Assembly: GCA_965214975.1 (NCBI GenBank)
Contig: OZ244055.1
Location: forward strand, 2,728,001-2,792,000
From: JAJEBT01 sp965214975
Lineage (GTDB): Bacteria > Pseudomonadota > Alphaproteobacteria > MPNO01 > UBA830
Length of the DNA: 64,000 bases
Direction: 5' to 3'
Part shown: piece after piece, positions 8,194-22,454 of the stretch
Layout of the letters: each line of letters starts with the position of its first letter
Numbering within the stretch: the first letter of the stretch is position 1
Position numbers and translations under genes: made by a program
Notes under the pieces: generated by a model
Database searches by the model: none
What the model was told of the DNA's origin: nothing
What the model saw: the letters and a program-made list of their open reading frames with translations, nothing else

Positions 8194-8879
8194 GGCCGCT
8201 CCGCCCCGCCGCGCCGTCCGGCCAGGTCGATCAGCCCGGCCCCCGCGAGATCGAGCGGGGAGTTGGCCGACACCACCGCCATTCCGCCGCCCGCGCGGTG
8301 CTCCGCCACCATTTCGGCGAAACGTTCCGTCGCCGACGGATCCAGACCGGTCGCCGGCTCGTCGAGCAGCCACAGCCGGGCCGGGGCGATCAGGACGCGG
8401 GCCAGCGCCAGCCGGCGCGACTGGCCGGCCGAGAGCAGCCCCGCCGGGACATCCGCCAGACCGGACAGGCCCGCGCGCTCGAGAGCGTCCCCGACGGCCG
8501 CGGCGGAAGGCCTCAGACGCGCGTGGAAGCGGAGGTTCTCGGCCACGGTGAGAGGGGCCTTGACCGCGTCGCGGTGGCCGAGCCAGGCCAGCGCCGCCCG
8601 AAACGCCTCCCGCCGGCCGTCGACGGCGCCGCCGTTCCAGAGGAGGCGGCCGGCGTCGGGGCGCGCGAACCCGGCCATGAGGCGGAGCAGGCTGGTCTTG
8701 CCCGATCCGTTCGGGCCGCGCAGCAGGAGCGCGCCCCCGGCCTCCAGGGAAAAGTCCAGGTTCTCGAACAGCGGCCGGCCGCCGCGCACGCAGGCGAGGC
8801 CGTGCCCGCTGAAGCTCTCCGCGGCCGGCGGACCGCCGACGGGCGCCGGGGCGGAAGGCGCCGCTCCGCGGCCCGCCAT
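8190..8879 (-). CDS. ccmA: Cytochrome c biogenesis ATP-binding export protein CcmA
   Basis: The 229-residue ATPase of the CcmAB transporter. Walker A is GPNGSGKT at residues 55-62. The ABC signature is degenerate, LLSAGQSRRLALARV, as usual for CcmA. Walker B is WLLDEPATGLD. The ATG at 8877-8879 overlaps the ccmH stop by one base (TGATG). An N-terminal Ala/Pro-rich leader of about 20 residues precedes the first strand. Confidence 0.95.
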   Translation of the reverse strand: MAGRGAAPSAPAPVGGPPAAESFSGHGLACVRGGRPLFENLDFSLEAGGALLLRGPNGSGKTSLLRLMAGFARPDAGRLLWNGGAVDGRREAFRAALAWLGHRDAVKAPLTVAENLRFHARLRPSAAAVGDALERAGLSGLADVPAGLLSAGQSRRLALARVLIAPARLWLLDEPATGLDPSATERFAEMVAEHRAGGGMAVVSANSPLDLAGAGLIDLAGRRGGAERP

Positions 8880-9304
8880 CAGGCGCCTTCCCCGGCGTTT
8901 CCGCCTCTTCGGCGGCGGAAGAACGCGAAGGCCGCCGCCGCGGCCGCGAGCGCCATGGCCGGCGGACCGAGCCACAGCGCCAGCGTGCTCGCGCGGAACG
9001 GGGGCCTGAGAAGGACGAACTCGCCGTAGCGGGCGACGATGTAGGCGACGGTTTCGTCGTCGCTGTCGCCGGCCGCCAGGCGGTCGCGCACCAGAAGACG
9101 CATGTCGCGGGCGATCGCCGCGTCCGAATCGTCGATCGACTGGTTCTGGCAGACCACGCAGCGCAGGCCGGCGGTGATCGCCCGCGCCCGCGCCTCGAGA
9201 GCGGGGTCGGAAAGGATCTCGTCGGGTTCCACCGCCGCCGCCGTCGCGGCGGCGCCGGCGAGCAGCGCCGCGGCGGCGAGAGCGCGAAGCCCCGGACGCC
9301 TCAT
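8879..9304 (-). CDS. ccmH: Cytochrome c-type biogenesis protein CcmH
   Basis: A 141-residue thiol-disulfide protein that keeps apocytochrome c reduced for heme ligation. It has a signal sequence (residues 1-24), the redox motif LRCVVCQNQSIDDS with Cys49 and Cys52, a helical body ending YGEFVLLRPPF, and one C-terminal membrane helix with a basic tail. This is the short CcmH without the TPR part (CcmI), and no ccmI follows in this operon. The start overlaps the ccmG stop by four bases (ATGA). Confidence 0.95.
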   Translation of the reverse strand: MRRPGLRALAAAALLAGAAATAAAVEPDEILSDPALEARARAITAGLRCVVCQNQSIDDSDAAIARDMRLLVRDRLAAGDSDDETVAYIVARYGEFVLLRPPFRASTLALWLGPPAMALAAAAAAFAFFRRRRGGNAGEGA

Positions 9305-9843
9305 CGCAGCGCCCGCAGCATCGGGAGGATCTTCCCGTCGAGATCGGCCGGCATGATCGGGCCGACGTGCTTGTGGACGATCCGCCCTTCGGCGTCGACG
9401 AGAAAGGTCTCCGGCACGCCGGTCACGCCCCATTCGAAGGACGCCCGCGCGTCGGGATCGAACCCGACGGCCGCGTAGGGGTTGCCGTGCCGCTCGAGCC
9501 AGGCCAGGGCGTCCGGCGCCCGGTCGCGGTAGTTGATGCCGTAGACCGCGAAACCCTCCCGGGCGAGACGCGCGACCGAAGGATGTTCGACGACGCAGGG
9601 CCCGCACCACGAGGCGAAGACGTTGACCGCCGAGACCCGGCCCCCGAGCATGTCCGTCGAGACCCCCTCGGCGGCGGCGCCGGGGATCGGCGGAAGCGAG
9701 AAGGCGGGGACCGGCCCGCCGACCAGCGGCGACGGCAGGCGCTCCATGTTGGCGTTGCGCTCGTCGTCGGTCAGCAGCGCGAGCATCGTCAGAACGAGCG
9801 CGCCGAACACCGCCGCGGGCAGGACGTGGAGAAGCCTTCTCAT
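9301..9843 (-). CDS. ccmG: Thiol:disulfide interchange protein CcmG/DsbE
   Basis: A 180-residue membrane-anchored periplasmic thioredoxin that passes reducing power from CcdA/DsbD to CcmH or apocytochrome. It has an N-terminal anchor (about residues 7-24), the active site FASWCGPCVVEHP with Cys80 and Cys83, the CcmG-specific acidic and YGINYRD segment, and the cis-proline in GVTGVPETFLVD. It overlaps ccmF upstream and ccmH downstream by four bases each. Confidence 0.96.
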   Translation of the reverse strand: MRRLLHVLPAAVFGALVLTMLALLTDDERNANMERLPSPLVGGPVPAFSLPPIPGAAAEGVSTDMLGGRVSAVNVFASWCGPCVVEHPSVARLAREGFAVYGINYRDRAPDALAWLERHGNPYAAVGFDPDARASFEWGVTGVPETFLVDAEGRIVHKHVGPIMPADLDGKILPMLRALR

Positions 9844-11837
9844 CGGCCGTCCGCCGGGGCGGTCCGCGGCCGGCGCGGCGCCCCGCTCCCGGCCAGCGCG
9901 ACCAGCCCGCCGAGGGTCATCAGAAGCGCGCCGGCCCAGAGCCACGCCATGAACGGGTTGACGTAGAAGCGCACGGTCCAGCCGCCCTCCGTTCCGGCCG
10001 CGGCGCGCTTGCCGATGACGCCGTAGAAATCCGCGAACCAGGTCGTCCGGATCCCGGCCTCGGTCGTCGTCTGCCCGGCCACCGGATAGTGGCGCCGTTC
10101 GGGGGCCAGCGTCGCGACGCGGCCGTCCCCGTCGGCCACGGCCAGCCGGCCGCGCTCCCGGACGTAGTTGGGCCCCGCCCCCAGGGACACGTCCTCGAGC
10201 GTGACCGTGTAGGCGCCGCTGCGGGCGGATTCGCCGACCGCGAGCTCGGCCACGAGCTCGGACCGCCACGCCGACGATCCGGTGACGCCGACGATCATGA
10301 CGGCGAGGCCGAGATGGGCGAGGGTCATCCCGTCGGCCCGGCGCGGGCGCCACCGGGCCGTCCGTCGGGGCCGGGTTCCGGCGCCGGCCGCGCGCCCCGC
10401 CGGCCGCGCGAACGCCCCGCGACCCGCCCGTTCCGCGACCGCGGCGGCGGCGATCCACGCCGCGGCCCCCATGGCGGGAACCGCGAGGACCGGGCCGTCG
10501 GGGCGGACGGCCAGGACCGCGGCGGCGGCGGCGGCCGCCGCCGCCGCCGCGGGGCGGAGCCGGCGCAGCGCCGCCCGGGCGTCGCCGCGCCGCCAAGACA
10601 GCAGCGGGCCGACGGCCACCAGCAGCAGCAGCGGAACCATGATCGGCACGAACGTCGCGTTGAAGTAGGGCGGCCCCACCGACACCCTGACCTCGCCGCC
10701 GGAGAGCGCGTCGAGGATCAGCGGATAGAGCGTTCCGAGCAGGACCGTGCCGGCGGCGAGCGCGAGCACGAGGTTGTTGGCGAGCAGGGCGCCCTCGCGG
10801 CTCACCGGCGCGAAGGCGGCGCGGTCGCCGAGACGCGGCGCGCGCGCCGCGTAGAGCGCGAGCGCGCCGCCGACGGCGGCGGCGAGGATGACGAGAACGA
10901 AGATTCCCCGGTCCGGGTCGTTGGCGAAGGCGTGCACCGAGGTCAGGATTCCCGACCGCACGAGAAAGGTTCCGAGCAGGCTCAGCGAGAACGTCAGGAT
11001 CGCCAGCAGCAGCACCCAGCTTCCGAGAGCCCCCCGGCGTTCGGCCACGACCGCCGAATGAAGCAGCGCCGTGCCCAGCAGCCACGGCATGAAGCTGGCG
11101 TTCTCGACGGGATCCCAGAACCACCACCCTCCCCAGCCCAGCTCGTAGTAGGCCCACCAGCTCCCGAGCGCGATGCCGGCGGTCAGGGAGGTCCAGGCGG
11201 CGACGATCCACGGCCGGGCATGGCGCACCCATGCGGTTCCCGAACGCCCCTCGAGCAAGGCGGCGACCGCGAAGGAGAACGCCACGGAAAACCCGACGTA
11301 GCCGACGTAGAGGAGCGGCGGGTGGAAGGCGAGGCCGGGATCCTGGAGAAGCGGGTTGAGCCCCCGCCCGTCCGGCGGCGGCGGAACCAGGCGGGAGAAG
11401 GGGTTCGAGGTCAGCGCGACGAACGCGAGAAACGCGCACCCGATCATGCCCTGGACCGCAAGCGTCCGCGCCTTGAGCGCCGGCGGAAGGCTCCGCGCGA
11501 ACAGCGCGATCGCGGCGCCGAACAGCGCGAGCACGAGAACCCACATGAGCATCGAGCCCTCGTGATTGCCCCAGGTGCCCGAGAGCTTGTAGAGCATGGG
11601 CTTGAGGGAATGGCTGTTGCGGTGCACGACCTCGAGGGAGAAGTCGGAGGTCGCGAACGCATGCACCAGCGCGGCGAAGGCGACGGCGAGACACGCCGCC
11701 TGGCCGACCGCGGCGAAACCGCCGGCCGCCATCGTCCGTCTCCCGCCGCGCGCGGCACCGAGAAGCGGCACCGTCGCCTGGAACGCGGCGAGAGCCAGCG
11801 CGGCCAGAAGGGCGAGTTCGCCGACCCCCGCGATCAC
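9840..11837 (-). CDS. ccmF: Heme lyase subunit CcmF
   Basis: A 665-residue multi-pass membrane protein that ligates heme to apocytochrome c. The hallmark WGGWWFWDPVENASFMPWLL sits in the first third, with the SGTWGNHEGSMLMW and FHPPLLYVGYVG segments upstream and a large C-terminal periplasmic domain. I prefer GTG at 11837, because the residues that follow, IAGVGELALLAALALAAF, match the usual CcmF N-terminal helix. Another GTG at 11927 would add 30 charged residues not seen in the family. First gene of the ccm operon. A long alanine run is encoded near 10.52 kb. Confidence 0.95.
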   Translation of the reverse strand: MIAGVGELALLAALALAAFQATVPLLGAARGGRRTMAAGGFAAVGQAACLAVAFAALVHAFATSDFSLEVVHRNSHSLKPMLYKLSGTWGNHEGSMLMWVLVLALFGAAIALFARSLPPALKARTLAVQGMIGCAFLAFVALTSNPFSRLVPPPPDGRGLNPLLQDPGLAFHPPLLYVGYVGFSVAFSFAVAALLEGRSGTAWVRHARPWIVAAWTSLTAGIALGSWWAYYELGWGGWWFWDPVENASFMPWLLGTALLHSAVVAERRGALGSWVLLLAILTFSLSLLGTFLVRSGILTSVHAFANDPDRGIFVLVILAAAVGGALALYAARAPRLGDRAAFAPVSREGALLANNLVLALAAGTVLLGTLYPLILDALSGGEVRVSVGPPYFNATFVPIMVPLLLLVAVGPLLSWRRGDARAALRRLRPAAAAAAAAAAAVLAVRPDGPVLAVPAMGAAAWIAAAAVAERAGRGAFARPAGRAAGAGTRPRRTARWRPRRADGMTLAHLGLAVMIVGVTGSSAWRSELVAELAVGESARSGAYTVTLEDVSLGAGPNYVRERGRLAVADGDGRVATLAPERRHYPVAGQTTTEAGIRTTWFADFYGVIGKRAAAGTEGGWTVRFYVNPFMAWLWAGALLMTLGGLVALAGSGAPRRPRTAPADGR
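10517..10552. repeat. Perfect 36-base GC palindrome inside ccmF
   Basis: The stretch reads identically on both strands: CCGC, runs of GCG triplets, a central GGCC, then runs of CCG ending GCGG. On the minus strand it encodes most of a run of about a dozen alanines in a CcmF membrane segment. It is a triplet-repeat array and so a possible site of slippage or hairpin formation. No separate function is implied. Confidence 0.8.
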
Positions 11838-12000
11838 GGCCCGGAACCGCCGGGCGGAGCGGATCCGGGGGCGATGCCGGCTGTCGTCGCGGCGGAAGGC
11901 ATCGATCGGAAGCACCGGTTGCGTCACGGCCGCGACGGACGGACGCGCCGCCGCAGTCTGCGGGTTTTACGCCTCGGCCGGGCGGTCCGCAATCGCCGGG

Positions 12001-12049
12001 ACCGCCCCGGCCCGCCCGGAGCGGATGCCCGGCCGGCGCGGGACGGTCC
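12001..12049 (-). repeat. Dispersed intergenic repeat, copy C (partial)
   Basis: These 49 bases match 27072-27120 at 41 of 49 positions with no gaps, by eye. They lie in the 310-base divergent region between ccmF (start 11837) and acnA (start 12148), outside any gene. Only the half of the element containing ATGCCCGGCCGGCG is shared. Orientation is given relative to copy A. The rest of this intergenic region holds the putative acnA promoter and nothing else I recognise. Confidence 0.6.
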
Positions 12050-12068
12050 TGCGCAATCGCGGCGCCGG

Positions 12069-12096
12069 CTTGGAATGCGGCGCGTCGGCGTATAGA
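12069..12096 (+). promoter_or_regulatory. Putative sigma-70 promoter of acnA
   Basis: A CTTGGA -35 hexamer (12069-12074) and a TATAGA -10 hexamer (12091-12096), separated by 16 bases, lie about 50 bases upstream of the acnA GTG. It is one of the few AT-rich spots in the region. Inference from hexamer match only. Confidence 0.4.
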
Positions 12097-12147
12097 TTCG
12101 GGACCGGAACCGCGGAACGGGAATCCCGGAACGGCAAGGAGAGAAAC

Positions 12148-14838
<2,691 letters not shown>

Positions 14839-14859
14839 CCGCCGCCCGCGGGGCGGCGG
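14839..14859. terminator. GC hairpin between convergent acnA and lpdA
   Basis: A perfect 9-bp inverted repeat, CCGCCGCCC and GGGCGGCGG with a 3-base loop, fills the gap right after the acnA stop codon. The lpdA stop is 9 bases further on. No T-run follows on either strand, so it may be only a weak or bidirectional terminator. Confidence 0.45.
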
Positions 14860-14867
14860 CGGGACGG

Positions 14868-16268
<1,401 letters not shown>

Positions 16269-16281
16269 GGCCGCGCGCGCC

Positions 16282-17475
16282 TCAGACCGCGAGGAGAACC
16301 CGTTCGGGATCCTCGACGCACTGCTTGACGCGGACAAGGAAGGTCACCGCCTCGCGCCCGTCGACGAGGCGGTGGTCGTAGCTCAGCGCCACGTACATCA
16401 TCGGCCTGATCTCGACGGCGTCGTCCACGGCCACCGGCCGGCGGTCGATCTTGTGCATGCCGAGGATGCCGGACTGCGGAGGATTCAGTATCGGCGTGGA
16501 CATCAGCGAGCCGTAGACGCCGCCGTTGGTGATCGTGAAGGTGCCGCCCGAGAGATCGTCCACGGACAGGCTTCCGCCGCGCGCCTTCGCGCCGAGATCC
16601 GCGACGGCCTTCTCGATGTCGGCGAAGGACAGCCGGTCGGCGCCGCGCAGCACCGGCACCACGAGCCCCCGCTCGGTTCCGACGGCGACTCCGATGTCGT
16701 AGCGATCCCGGTAGACGATGTCGTCGCCGTCGATCTCGGCGTTGACCGCGGGCAGTTCCCTGAGCGCGACGACGCAGGCCTTGACGAAGAACGGCATCAG
16801 GCCGAGCCGGCAGCCGTGACGCCTCTCGAAGTCCTCGCGGTAGCGCTCGCGCGCGGCGAGCACCGCGGTCATGTCGATCTCGTTGAACGTGGTCAGCATC
16901 GCCGCCGTGTTCTGCGCCTCCTTGAGGCGTTCGGCGATGCGGCGGCGCAGCCGGGTCATGGGCACCCGCTCCTCGCGCGGGCCGTCGCGGCGGGCCGCCG
17001 GCGCGGGTCCGGCGGCCTCCCGTTCCCTGAGGTGGAGCAGGATGTCGCCCTTGGTCAGGCGGCCGTCCCGGCCGGTGGCGCGGATCCGCGCCGGATCGAG
17101 CCCCTTCTCCTCGACCAGGCGGCGCACCGCGGGCGAGAGTCTTCCGGCGTCGGCGGCGGGCGGAAGCGGCGCGGCGGCGGGCGGGGACGGCGGCGCGGCG
17201 GCCGGATCCCCGGACGGCGGCGGGGCCTCGGCGGCGGGGCCGTCGCCGATCAGCCCGAGGACGGCGCCGACCTCGACGTTCTCGCCCTCCCCGGCGACGA
17301 TCTCCGAGAGCGTGCCGGCGACGCTCGCGTTCACCTCGAGGGTGACCTTGTCGGTCTCGATCTCGACCAGCGGCTCGTCGCGCGCGACGGCGTCGCCGGC
17401 GGACTTGAACCACCTGCCCACGACGGCCTCGGATATCGATTCGCCGAGGGCCGGAACCAGAATCCGCGTGCTCAT
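16282..17475 (-). CDS. sucB: Dihydrolipoyllysine succinyltransferase (E2 of 2-oxoglutarate dehydrogenase)
   Basis: A 397-residue E2 with three parts: an N-terminal lipoyl domain with lipoylated Lys43 in ETDKVTLEV, a Pro/Ala linker (about 80-110), a peripheral-subunit-binding domain (about 112-150), and the catalytic domain. The catalytic His lies in LSYDHRLVDGREAV near the C-terminus. It transfers succinyl from the E1 adduct to CoA. The N-terminus MSTRILVPALGESISEAVV fixes the ATG at 17475. It lies 22 bases after sucA and 13 bases before lpdA. Confidence 0.97.
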   Translation of the reverse strand: MSTRILVPALGESISEAVVGRWFKSAGDAVARDEPLVEIETDKVTLEVNASVAGTLSEIVAGEGENVEVGAVLGLIGDGPAAEAPPPSGDPAAAPPSPPAAAPLPPAADAGRLSPAVRRLVEEKGLDPARIRATGRDGRLTKGDILLHLREREAAGPAPAARRDGPREERVPMTRLRRRIAERLKEAQNTAAMLTTFNEIDMTAVLAARERYREDFERRHGCRLGLMPFFVKACVVALRELPAVNAEIDGDDIVYRDRYDIGVAVGTERGLVVPVLRGADRLSFADIEKAVADLGAKARGGSLSVDDLSGGTFTITNGGVYGSLMSTPILNPPQSGILGMHKIDRRPVAVDDAVEIRPMMYVALSYDHRLVDGREAVTFLVRVKQCVEDPERVLLAV

Positions 17476-17497
17476 CCCGTCATCCTCCCGACGCGCG

Positions 17498-20332
17498 TCA
17501 GAGGGCCAGCGCCCGTTCGACCAGCGCCTTCTGCTCGCGCCGGTGCTTCTCGATCCACCCGGTCGCCGGGGACGCGGATTCCGGACGGCCGACATAGGCC
17601 GGGCGGGCGGCCCCGACGTCGAGGCCGTCGAGGACTCCCTCGATTCTCCGGTCGACGAACGACCACGCGCCCATGTTCCGCGGCTCCTCCTGGCACCAGA
17701 CCACGTCGGCGCGCGGATATCTGGCGAGTTCGGCGCCGAGAGACGTCTCGGGAAACGGGTAGATCTGCTCGACGCGGACCAGGGCGACGTCGTCGACGCC
17801 CCGTTCCTCCCGCTCGGCGAGCAGGTCGTAGTACACCTTGCCCGAGCACAGGACCGCCCGCCGGATCCGGTCGTCCGGCGCCAGCGCCGCGGCCTCGGGG
17901 AGAACCCGCCGGAACGCGCCGTCGGTCCCGAACTCGTCGAGCGCGGACACGCAGCGCCTGTGCCGGAGCAGCGACTTCGGCGTCATGACGACCAGCGGCT
18001 TGCGGAAACTGCGCCGGACCTGGCGCCGCAGCGCGTGGAAATAGTTGGCCGGGGTGGTGAGATTGCAGACCTGCCAGTTGTCCTCCGCGCACAGTTGCAG
18101 ATGGCGCTCGAGGCGCGCCGAGGAATGTTCGGGCCCCTGGCCCTCGAAGCCGTGCGGCAGCAGCATCACCAGGCCGGACATCCGGAGCCACTTGGATTCG
18201 CCCGAGCAGATGAACTGGTCGAACAGGATCTGGGCGCCGTTGGCGAAGTCGCCGAACTGGGCCTCCCACAGCACCAGGACGTTGGGGTCGGCGAGGCTGT
18301 AGCCGTACTCGAATCCCAGCACCGCGGCCTCCGAGAGCGTGCTGTCGCGGGCGATGAACTTCTCCTGCCGGCCCGGCCGGATCCGCTCGAGCGGGATGAA
18401 CGCCGTTTCCGTGTCCTGGTCGACGATCACGGCATGGCGGTGGGAAAACGTCCCGCGCGCCACGTCCTGGCCGCTCAGCCGCACCAGGCTGCCCTCGGTC
18501 AGCAGGGTGCCGAAGGCCAGCGCCTCGGCGGTGGCCCAGTCGATGCCCTCTCCGGCCTCGAGGGCCCCGGCGCGGTTGGCGAAGAAGCGCTTCAGCTTCG
18601 GGTTGACGGCGACGGAATCGGGAACCGACGAGATCGCGGCGCCGACCTCGCGCAGGAGCTCCCGCGGGACGCCGGTGCTCCCGGCGCGCGATTCCTCCGA
18701 GGACGCCGCCGTCAGCCCCGACCACGCGCCCTCGAGCCAGTCGGCCCGGTTGGGCCTGTAGGACGCCGCCGCCTCGAAGCCCTCGTCGAGACGCCGGCGG
18801 ATTCCGGCCCGGATCTCCGCCATCCGGTCCTCGGTGATCAGCGATTCGGCGACGAGCCGGCGCCCGTAGATCTCGGAGATCGCGGGATGGGCCGCGATCG
18901 CCTCGTACATGCGGGGCTGCGTGAACGCCGGATCGTCGCCCTCGTTGTGCCCGAAGCGCCGGTAGCACCACATGTCGACCACCACGTCCTTGCGGAACCG
19001 CTGGCGGAACTCGACCGCGATGCGGCAGACGTGCACGACGGCCTCGACGTCGTCGCCGTTGACGTGGAAGATCGGCGCCTCCGCCATCTTGGCGATCTCG
19101 GTCGGGTAGCGCGAGCGGCGGGTGGCGCTCGGGTTGGTCGTGAAGCCGATCTGGTTGTTGACCACGAAGTGGACGGTTCCGCCGGTCCGGTATCCCTTGA
19201 TGTCGGACAGTCCGAAGGTCTCCGCGACGATGCCCTGGCCGCCGAACGCGGCGTCGCCGTGCAGCAGCAGGCCGAGCACCTTCTGGCGTTCTCGGTCCCC
19301 GAGCTGGCGCTGCTTGGCGCGGACCTTCCCGACGACCACGGGACTGACAGCCTCGAGATGGGAGGGGTTGGCGGTGAGCGAGATGTGGACCTTCCGGCCG
19401 TCGAACTCGCGGTCGGTCGAGGTTCCGAGATGGTACTTGACGTCGCCCGAGCCCTGCACGTCGTCGGGCAGCGAGACGCCGTCCTGGAACTCCGAGAAGA
19501 TCGCCTGGAACGGCTTCTTCATGACGTTGGCGAGCACGTTCAGGCGCCCGCGATGGGGCATCCCGACGACCACCTCCCTGATCCCGAGCTGGCTGCCGCG
19601 CTTGAGGATCTGCTCGATTCCGGGCACCAGGGACTCGCCGCCGTCGAGCCCGAACCTCTTGGTGCCGGGGTGCTTCAGGTGCAGGAAGCGCTCGAACAGC
19701 TCGGCCTCCGCGAGGCGCTCGTAGATCGTCGTCCTGCCGAGATCGGTGAACCGCGTCCGGTTGTCGGTGCCCTCGATGCGGTCCTGGATCCAGTTCTTCT
19801 CCTCGGCCGAGGTGATGTGCGTGTACTCGACGCCGACGTGCCCGCAGTAGGTCGCGCGCGCGCGCGCGACGATCTCGCGGAGCGTCGCCCTCTCGCCCAG
19901 CCCGAGGCGGCCGTGGATGTGGATCTTCCGGTCGCCGTCGTTCTCGCCGAAGCCGTGGGACCGGGGATCGAGCTCGGCATGGGAGATTCCGGGCTCGATG
20001 CCGAGAGGGTCGAGGTCGGCGTGGAGATGCCCGCGCACGCGGTGCGCGCGGATGAGCGTCAGCGCCTGGATCGAATCGCGCGCCGCCGCGGACACCGCGG
20101 AGGCGTCCGGGGCGCCGGAGGGCGCGGGGCCCGCCGCCCCGATCACCCGGGTTCCGCGGGGCCCCCAGCTCGCGCCGGCCAGATCCCTGAGCACGTCGGG
20201 CGCGTCGTCCCGGAGCTCATCGAAAAGCGCCGCCCACTGCGGATCCACGGCGGCGCTGTTCTCGAGATAGCGGGCATGGAGCTCGGCCAGGAAGGCGCCG
20301 TTCGCGCCGGCGAAAGCCGCGTCCGCGTTCAT
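17498..20332 (-). CDS. sucA: 2-oxoglutarate dehydrogenase E1 component
   Basis: A 944-residue thiamine-diphosphate-dependent decarboxylase that starts the 2-oxoglutarate dehydrogenase reaction. It has the E1o N-terminus (AFLAELHARYLENSAAVD, the E2-binding region), the active-site stretch GMPHRGRLNVLANV, the TPP motif region LHGDAAFGGQG, and the C-terminal ICSGESKWLRMSGLVMLLPHG and WCQEEPRNMGAW. The ATG at 20332 suits the family. A much longer open frame extends upstream into sucD but lacks homology. The 50-base gap from sucD is the largest between the suc genes. Confidence 0.97.
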   Translation of the reverse strand: MNADAAFAGANGAFLAELHARYLENSAAVDPQWAALFDELRDDAPDVLRDLAGASWGPRGTRVIGAAGPAPSGAPDASAVSAAARDSIQALTLIRAHRVRGHLHADLDPLGIEPGISHAELDPRSHGFGENDGDRKIHIHGRLGLGERATLREIVARARATYCGHVGVEYTHITSAEEKNWIQDRIEGTDNRTRFTDLGRTTIYERLAEAELFERFLHLKHPGTKRFGLDGGESLVPGIEQILKRGSQLGIREVVVGMPHRGRLNVLANVMKKPFQAIFSEFQDGVSLPDDVQGSGDVKYHLGTSTDREFDGRKVHISLTANPSHLEAVSPVVVGKVRAKQRQLGDRERQKVLGLLLHGDAAFGGQGIVAETFGLSDIKGYRTGGTVHFVVNNQIGFTTNPSATRRSRYPTEIAKMAEAPIFHVNGDDVEAVVHVCRIAVEFRQRFRKDVVVDMWCYRRFGHNEGDDPAFTQPRMYEAIAAHPAISEIYGRRLVAESLITEDRMAEIRAGIRRRLDEGFEAAASYRPNRADWLEGAWSGLTAASSEESRAGSTGVPRELLREVGAAISSVPDSVAVNPKLKRFFANRAGALEAGEGIDWATAEALAFGTLLTEGSLVRLSGQDVARGTFSHRHAVIVDQDTETAFIPLERIRPGRQEKFIARDSTLSEAAVLGFEYGYSLADPNVLVLWEAQFGDFANGAQILFDQFICSGESKWLRMSGLVMLLPHGFEGQGPEHSSARLERHLQLCAEDNWQVCNLTTPANYFHALRRQVRRSFRKPLVVMTPKSLLRHRRCVSALDEFGTDGAFRRVLPEAAALAPDDRIRRAVLCSGKVYYDLLAEREERGVDDVALVRVEQIYPFPETSLGAELARYPRADVVWCQEEPRNMGAWSFVDRRIEGVLDGLDVGAARPAYVGRPESASPATGWIEKHRREQKALVERALAL

Positions 20333-20382
20333 GGCCGGCTGTCCATCCGTCAGGCCGGACGGCGGCGCGGCACCGCGCGCCC

Positions 20383-21257
20383 CTAGCCCCTCATCGCCGC
20401 GAGCATGGTCGCGCCGATGGTTGCCGGAGACGCCGACACCGTGACGCCGGCGCGCTTCATGGCCTCGATCTTGTCGCCGGCGCCGCCCTTGCCGCCGGAC
20501 ACGATGGCGCCCGCATGGCCCATGCGGCGGCCCGGCGGCGCGGAAAGCCCGGCGATGAAGCCGACGACCGGCTTGCGGACCCTGGAGGTCCGGATCAGCT
20601 CGGCGCCGTCCTCCTCGGCCGAGCCGCCGATCTCGCCGATCATCACGATGCCCTCGGTCTCCTCGTCGGCGAGGAACATCTCGATGCAGTCGACGAAATC
20701 CGTCCCCTGCACGGGATCGCCCCCGATGCCGATGCAGGTCGTCTGCCCGAGCCCCGCCTCGGTGGTCTGCGCGACCGCCTCGTAGGTCAGGGTTCCCGAC
20801 CGCGAGACGATCCCGATCCGGCCGCGCATGTGGATGTGGCCGGGCATGATGCCGATCTTGCATTCGTCGGGCGTGATCACGCCGGGGCAGTTCGGGCCGA
20901 CCAGCCGGGTGCCGGATCCCTCGAGCGCGCGCCTGACGCGGACCATGTCGAGCACCGGGATGCCCTCGGTGATGCAGACCACGAGCGGGATTCCGGCGTC
21001 CGCGGCCTCGAGGACGGCGTCGGCGGCGAACGGCGGCGGCACGTAGACGACCGAGGCGGTGGCGCCGGTGGCCGCGACGGCCTCGGCGACGGTGTCGAAC
21101 ACCGGCAGGTCGAGATGGACGGAGCCGCCCTTGCCCGGCGTCACGCCGCCGACCATCGCCGTGCCGTAGGCGATGGCCTGCTCGGAATGGAAGGTTCCCT
21201 GGGCGCCCGTGAAGCCCTGGCAGATGACGCGGGTGCCGCGGTCGACGAGCACCGCCA

Positions 21258-21258
<1 letters not shown>
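20383..21258 (-). CDS. sucD: Succinyl-CoA synthetase alpha subunit
   Basis: The 291-residue CoA-binding subunit of succinyl-CoA synthetase. It has the Rossmann-type CoA site near QGFTGAQGTFH, VGPNCPGVITP in the middle, and the phosphorylated His248 in GRRMGHAGAIVSGG. The ATG at 21256-21258 overlaps the sucC stop by one base (TGATG), which sets the start and implies coupled translation of the two subunits. Confidence 0.97.
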
Positions 21259-22427
<1,169 letters not shown>

Positions 22428-22454
22428 GCGCGCCTCATGCCGGTCCGGGCGCCG

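Noticed and set aside
17498..20863. An extended 1121-residue SucA
   Set aside because: The extra N-terminal 177 codons lie inside sucD and have no homology; the ATG at 20332 gives the standard E1 start.
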